A stretch of 64,000 nt of DNA, taken from NCBI RefSeq assembly GCF_900162695.1, contig NZ_FUIH01000007.1, positions 62,001 to 126,000 on the forward strand. Direction: 5' to 3'. The translations under genes and the position numbers were made by a program. The notes below the pieces were generated by a model, which was not told where the DNA came from, ran no database searches, and worked only from the letters and a program-made list of their open reading frames with translations. Every line of letters starts with the position of its first letter. The stretch's first letter is position 1. Positions 59,896-64,000 of the stretch are shown in pieces. This DNA is from Virgibacillus siamensis. GTDB lineage: Bacteria; Bacillota; Bacilli; Bacillales; Amphibacillaceae.

Positions 59896-60312
59896 TTGAT
59901 TGAATTGCAAACAGAACTGGAAGGAAAGCAGACATACTTTCGTAATATGGTGAAATACAGAAAAAGACTGAATTATTGCCTGGGCGACTGCTGGGATTAT
60001 CATAAGGGATGCTTGGACTCAGCATTATGGCGTGAAGGTGGTGAAACAATATATTTGAGGCTTCCTTTCAAAGTGTTAGAGGGAGAATTGGATCGACCGA
60101 ATGCCTTGATTGAATTTGAAACACCCTATGTGATAAAGCATGTCGTCAATACGGGATTGGATAGAAGTGCTGGCGCTCTCGGAGCTGTCTCAGGGTTCAG
60201 CCAGTTTCAGGATCCACTGGATCGGGATGGTTTAATCAGGGATAAAAATGAATGGGAAGAAAACGGTGAACAAGCTGTTGAACGAATTGTGGAGCATGTC
60301 AGTTTTCTGTAA
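59896..60312 (+). CDS. YugN-like family protein
   Basis: A 138-residue protein with the YugN pattern: IELQTELEGKQTYF, CWDYHKGCLDSALW, then ETIYLRLPFKVLEGELDRPN and a GAVSGFSQFQDPLDRDG segment. Function unknown in the family. The start is the TTG nine bases after AAAAGGAG; GTG codons just upstream are closer than usual to the site. Confidence 0.75.
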   Translation: MIELQTELEGKQTYFRNMVKYRKRLNYCLGDCWDYHKGCLDSALWREGGETIYLRLPFKVLEGELDRPNALIEFETPYVIKHVVNTGLDRSAGALGAVSGFSQFQDPLDRDGLIRDKNEWEENGEQAVERIVEHVSFL

Positions 60313-60377
60313 GAAAGTCGGAAAAGTTGGATTGGACATAAAAGTAAATAGTTGTTAAAGAAGGATTTAAGGTGAAA

Positions 60378-60400
60378 AATGCCCTCTGTTGAAAGGGCAC
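60378..60400. terminator. Short terminator between convergent genes
   Basis: TGCCCT and AGGGCA form a 6-bp stem, with ATAATTTTC after it on the plus strand. Confidence 0.6.
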
Positions 60401-60408
60401 TATAATTT

Positions 60409-61413
60409 TCATTTGTCTTTTGCAATTTTTTTCCTGTCAGGAGCAAGAGGGGGCTGCTCCAACCATCTATTTTTCGTCATAATATTAAACCATTCTTTCG
60501 TGACCGTCAGACTTTTTAAGATGCTTTGTTCATAATTCATAACAAGATCCGTTCGCATTGCAGTTGCAAGACCTGTCCCATGGAATGCTTGTGCGGTTTG
60601 CAATAGGAATCCTATATGATACAACATCAGCTTATCTGAAAAAGGGGACTCCTGAGAAGTTGTTACTTCTGATTCCCATGACATTGGTACAGGCAAATTA
60701 TCTTTGTGTAATATTTTTCCGAATGATTGAATTTGCTTATCCGAAGCTTTTTCTGCTGACTTTAAAAACTTTCTAACTTCCTTTGATTGCGTTACCTGAC
60801 TGAATCCAATTGAAAGGGACTTTTCCATTATCTTTTTCTTCATGTTTAGTGAGAGACTGATAATTTCCGTCGCTGTCAATGGACGGTGATCACCAAAGTA
60901 GCCGTCGATAAACTGTTGCCCTGATATAAACTCAGGATTATTTTCTGGATAAAAGTATGGATCTCTTTGGAAATGCCCTTTTTCTAAAAGTAATTCAATC
61001 GTTTGGTGGTACATCTTCTTCCCACTATCATCACACCCGTCATAAAAATCCCTCAGATCCTTTCTTACCGAGGAACTGAGTGATCCCGTATGCCCTAATA
61101 ATCCATGTAATGTCATAATGTGCAAATAGTGTAGGCAGAAAATGTCAGAAAACAATCTTTTTGCACCTTTATTAAGATCCGATTCTGTAAATCCAATCGG
61201 AACTGGAAATCCTTCATTTTCAATGAACATCGATATCTGTTTTTTTTGTTTGCTAAATATATGTATTGCTTCTTCAAAAAGCGTTTTTATTTTTTCATCT
61301 TCTATGATGGACAACATATATTTGTTTATAATATCAACAGCTGTTCCGTTTACATATTCTCCCCATAATGTCCCTATTTCAGCGGATGTGAGTTTTAAAT
61401 TTTCTTTACTCAT
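60409..61413 (-). CDS. DUF3231 protein, two tandem helical repeats
   Basis: A 334-residue protein of the DUF3231 family of Bacillus, made of two similar ferritin-like four-helix halves of about 165 residues. The first begins TSAEIGTLWGEYVNGTAVDI; the second begins LTATEIISLSLNMKKKIMEK. Both have a PVPIGF/PVPMSW loop near their middle. Members are associated with spores or stationary phase; no reaction is known. ATG after GAGGTGAT. Confidence 0.82.
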   Translation of the reverse strand: MSKENLKLTSAEIGTLWGEYVNGTAVDIINKYMLSIIEDEKIKTLFEEAIHIFSKQKKQISMFIENEGFPVPIGFTESDLNKGAKRLFSDIFCLHYLHIMTLHGLLGHTGSLSSSVRKDLRDFYDGCDDSGKKMYHQTIELLLEKGHFQRDPYFYPENNPEFISGQQFIDGYFGDHRPLTATEIISLSLNMKKKIMEKSLSIGFSQVTQSKEVRKFLKSAEKASDKQIQSFGKILHKDNLPVPMSWESEVTTSQESPFSDKLMLYHIGFLLQTAQAFHGTGLATAMRTDLVMNYEQSILKSLTVTKEWFNIMTKNRWLEQPPLAPDRKKIAKDK

Positions 61414-61484
61414 ATAATCACCTCGTCTTTATGTTTCCCAAAGTGTTTTCATTTTATTTAAGAATAATTGTTAAAAGAAGCAAT
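61414..61484. promoter_or_regulatory. Upstream region of the DUF3231 gene
   Basis: Short AT-rich stretch that must hold the minus-strand promoter; no convincing -10/-35 pair was picked. Confidence 0.3.
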
Positions 61485-61499
61485 TAAGCAAACGGGCGC
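61485..61499. repeat. GGGCGC folded element, copy 19 (interrupted by intron)
   Basis: AAGCAAACGGGCGC ends exactly where the group II intron begins, so the intron has split the element. The 3' part should lie beyond the window. Confidence 0.65.
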
Positions 61500-64000
61500 G
61501 CGCGACAAGTTCCGCTATAAACCCTCTCAAGGGTGAACATGCGGGGAATTCTATTAATTTTAACGTTACAACGGAGGATGGGAATGATGGAACCATGTTT
61601 CCTGAAACCATCCCATCAATATTCCTGCGTGCGTCATGAATGACAGTTCATGGGGTACGAAGCACAGGTAGAGTCGGCAGAAGGAAGGCTAAATCCATTC
61701 CAATTGGAAAAGGTATGCTAACTGATATGCCGGATGGCTGAAAAAGTAGACACGGTGAGAATGTTCCACTAGAAGCGAACTGACAAACTTCCGAATGTAA
61801 GGGTCTAAAGTTTGAACATAGTGTAAAGCTATGTCCCAGCTAACGTTGGGGCGAGTGGTGTAGAGTAAAACTGCGCCCTCTGAAATACGCTATACCGAAC
61901 AATGGCGGTATCGTGCTCGCAGGCTTAAAGGAAGCACCTACGTCTAAAATGGATAGCTACGTTGTAAGGTACTTGGGAAGTAAGGAACGTTGAAAGAAGG
62001 ACTGTCATCCGAAACGTTTGTAATAAGGCGAAAGTCGAAATACATTTATCCTTGCGAAGGTAGGGGTACGACTGATGAATCTCTGTAATGGGAGTGGAGG
62101 AACAGCCCCAAGTCTAGCGAATTAGAATGATTATTTTCTTCACGTGAATGACACCGATCGGGTAGGAATGTGGGAACATCACTCTTTGGGAGGGATGCCA
62201 CAGTGTCAACTTTGAGATATTGGGATTACTACAATATGACGGAAACTTTTACGGATTTACACAAGAGGGCTAGTAACAACCATTCATTTAACCATTTATA
62301 TGAAATGATTACATCACGAGAGAACATTATACTAGCTTATAGGATGGTCAAATCTAATAAAGGGTCGAAAACATCTGGCACAGATGGAAAAACCATCAAA
62401 GATATCAAAAGGCTTACGGAAAATGAATTAGTGAACGTAATTCAAACAAAACTAAAAAACTATCATCCTAAGAAGGTCAGAAGAAAATGGATTGAAAAGG
62501 AAAACGGTAAATTAAGACCACTTGGCATTCCATGCATTCTTGACCGTATCATTCAACAGTGTTTTAAACAAGTTCTTGAGCCAATTGCTGAAGCCCATTT
62601 TTATAAACATAGCTATGGATTCAGACCGTTACGGTCTACTCATAATGCTATGGCAAGAGTACAATTCCTAATTAATCAATCGCAGCTTCATTATGTTGTG
62701 GACATTGATATCAAGGGGTTTTTCGATAATGTTAATCATACACTTCTCATCAAACAGTTATGGAATTTAGGCATCCATGATAGAAAAGTATTAGCTTGTA
62801 TATCTAAGATGCTAAAAGCTGAAATTGATAAAGAAGGAGTGCCATCTAAAGGTATACCCCAGGGCGGTATCTTATCAACGATATTATCGAACGTTGTATT
62901 AAATGATTTAGACCAGTGGGTTGCAGATCAGTGGGAGTTTTTCCCCCTCTCGAAAAACTATAAATCTCAAGTTGGAGAAAGATATGCGAAGAAACGTTCA
63001 AACCTCAAAGAAGGTTACCTCGTCCGCTACGCGGACGATTTTAAAATTCTCTGCCGAGATGGAAAAACAGCCCAAAAGTGGTACCATGCAGTTAGATTAT
63101 ATATTAAAGAACGTTTAAAACTGGATATCTCACCAGAAAAGTCGCAGATTGTGAATTTGCGAAAAAGAGAATCCGAATTCTTAGGGTTTACCATTAAAGC
63201 CAATATAAAGAAGGATAAAAGGGTTGCCCATACAGGCATCAAACGTAAGAAACGGGAGAAACTTAAAGAACAAGCTAAAATGCACATCCGAAGGATGAAA
63301 GACTCCCCTACAGTCCAAAATGCTTTACGCTTTAACAGTTTTGTTTTAGGTATTCACAATTATTTTAACAGAGCTACACATGTCAATCCAGAATTCTCAC
63401 GTCTTGCCTATGATCTAAAGGCCTTTCTGTACAATCGCCTTCGTACTGTTGGGAAATATGGACATCCAATCAATCCTACTTCAACCTATAAGAAGTTTTA
63501 TAGTAAAGGATTTAAAACGTTCAAAATTGCCACTGTACACCTGTTTCCTATAGGAAACGTCAAAACAGTAAATGCCATGAACTTTAGTCCATCATTATCT
63601 CTTTTTACAGAAGAAGGCAGAAAGAAAATTTACGATAAATTAAAGCCAAATATTGAATTTGAAATCAGCGTACTAATGAAGGCAAATCTCCCAGATAGAA
63701 CAGTTGAGTACATGGATAATCGCATTAGTCGTTTTAGTATGAAAATAGGCAAATGCGAAATCACAGGTTGGAATTTAACTGCTTATGAAGTTCACTGTCA
63801 TCATTATACACCCAAACATCTTGGAGGAACGGATAGGTTTAACAATCTTCGTATTCTTCATAAAGACATACATCGGCTTATACATCGTAAAGATAACGAA
63901 ATAATTGCATCCGAGACACAGAAATTCGGATTGAACTACTCAATAATAAAGAAACTAAATCAATACCGAATGGAATGCGGGCTGGAAGAGGTAGAATTAT
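61500..64000 (+). mobile_element. Group II intron, 3' end outside window
   Basis: The start GCGCGACAAG resembles the GUGYG 5' end of bacterial group II introns. About 735 bases of structured RNA domains I-IV follow, with typical phrases such as AACATGCGGGG and GGTAGGGGTACGACTGA, before the reverse transcriptase begins inside domain IV. Domains V and VI are not in the window. The intron can splice its RNA and move by target-primed reverse transcription. The HNH domain of its protein argues against the usual endonuclease-free IIC class; the exact class is left open. Confidence 0.82.
62236..64000 (+). CDS. ltrA: Group II intron reverse transcriptase/maturase with HNH domain, 3' truncated by window
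   Basis: 588 residues are visible and the frame is open at the edge. RT domain: SNKGSKTSGTDGKTI, LRPLGIPCILDRIIQQCFKQ, HSYGFRPLRSTHNA, IDIKGFFDNVNH, GIPQGGILSTILSNVVL and the catalytic VRYADDFKILC (Tyr265-Ala-Asp267-Asp268). The maturase X domain follows (FNSFVLGIHNYFNRATHV). Near residues 515-545 ITGWNLTAYEVHCHHYTPKH and GGTDRFNNLRILHKDIHRL form an HNH nuclease. It helps the intron splice, cuts the DNA target and copies the RNA. The ATG has no strong ribosome site. Confidence 0.92.
   Translation, partial: MTETFTDLHKRASNNHSFNHLYEMITSRENIILAYRMVKSNKGSKTSGTDGKTIKDIKRLTENELVNVIQTKLKNYHPKKVRRKWIEKENGKLRPLGIPCILDRIIQQCFKQVLEPIAEAHFYKHSYGFRPLRSTHNAMARVQFLINQSQLHYVVDIDIKGFFDNVNHTLLIKQLWNLGIHDRKVLACISKMLKAEIDKEGVPSKGIPQGGILSTILSNVVLNDLDQWVADQWEFFPLSKNYKSQVGERYAKKRSNLKEGYLVRYADDFKILCRDGKTAQKWYHAVRLYIKERLKLDISPEKSQIVNLRKRESEFLGFTIKANIKKDKRVAHTGIKRKKREKLKEQAKMHIRRMKDSPTVQNALRFNSFVLGIHNYFNRATHVNPEFSRLAYDLKAFLYNRLRTVGKYGHPINPTSTYKKFYSKGFKTFKIATVHLFPIGNVKTVNAMNFSPSLSLFTEEGRKKIYDKLKPNIEFEISVLMKANLPDRTVEYMDNRISRFSMKIGKCEITGWNLTAYEVHCHHYTPKHLGGTDRFNNLRILHKDIHRLIHRKDNEIIASETQKFGLNYSIIKKLNQYRMECGLEEVEL

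Noticed and set aside
22629..61499. Recurrent GGGCGC elements as a CRISPR array
   Set aside because: Copies are separated by whole genes of varied length, vary in sequence, and no cas genes are present.
22629..61499. GGGCGC elements as plain terminators
   Set aside because: Most lack a T-run after the stem and they share conserved outer ends beyond the stem, which ordinary terminators do not.
1..64000. tRNA or rRNA genes
   Set aside because: No cloverleaf with a GTTCRA-type arm and CCA end, and no rRNA-like stretch, was noticed by eye; a dedicated scan was not possible.

Overview
The window looks like chromosomal DNA of an endospore-forming, Gram-positive Bacillaceae bacterium, probably a moderately halophilic relative of Virgibacillus, Lentibacillus or Oceanobacillus. 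Reasons: a small acid-soluble spore protein P gene, a Spo0E-like phosphatase, AG-rich Shine-Dalgarno sites, frequent TTG and GTG starts, and many proteins resembling Bacillus subtilis proteins (CsaA, AdeR, YkvI, YugN, YdaG, YvbK). No rRNA, tRNA or CRISPR array was seen. Species cannot be fixed from this sequence alone.

1-22.5 kb reads as ordinary core-like chromosome, visibly richer in G+C than what follows. It holds small stress, membrane and acetyltransferase genes, csaA, an FAD-linked D-lactate/glycolate-type dehydrogenase, a beta-carbonic anhydrase, alanine dehydrogenase with its AdeR regulator, a YkvI-type transporter, a PadR-ChrA pair and a bacterial HMG-CoA synthase (mvaS). A short GTGCCTG-type repeat occurs three times here, and two copies bracket a broken MFS transporter fragment.

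22.6-38 kb and 48.7-52.6 kb are accessory and AT-rich. Unrelated short genes, nearly all on the plus strand, are separated by copies of one folded element of about 35-75 bp. Its left end is like TTCCnnAAnCGGGCGC, its core is a GGGCGC/GCGCC stem, and its right end is like GGGCCATnTTGTTGAA. At least nineteen full, partial or degenerate copies lie between 22.6 and 61.5 kb, usually within a few tens of bases of a stop codon. The layout resembles an integron-type gene-cassette array. The right end matches the GTTRRRY core in two copies, but no integrase is present. Cargo includes a fused AAA ATPase-DUF4435 protein that resembles a one-gene PARIS-like defence system, a RelE/ParE toxin-antitoxin pair, two HExxH proteins, a nucleoside deoxyribosyltransferase-like protein, GrpB, a methyltransferase, an AraC-GyrI regulator and a seven-gene membrane/ABC cluster (29.0-34.3 kb).

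38.5-48.4 kb is a carbohydrate block. It has a secreted multidomain GH97 glycoside hydrolase, a LevR-type sigma-54 activator with PTS-sensing domains, a clear -24/-12 promoter with a possible upstream activator site, a lactose/cellobiose-family PTS (IIB, IIC, IIA) and a Gfo/Idh/MocA oxidoreductase.

49-64 kb mixes a PadR-HAAS pair, small membrane proteins, decayed mobile-element and other remnants (IS3 tail, serine recombinase, SRPBCC), an AEC transporter, a TetR/MMPL efflux pair, YdaG- and YugN-like proteins and a DUF3231 protein. The window ends inside a group II intron whose reverse transcriptase runs off the edge. The intron sits directly after the CGGGCGC of one folded element.
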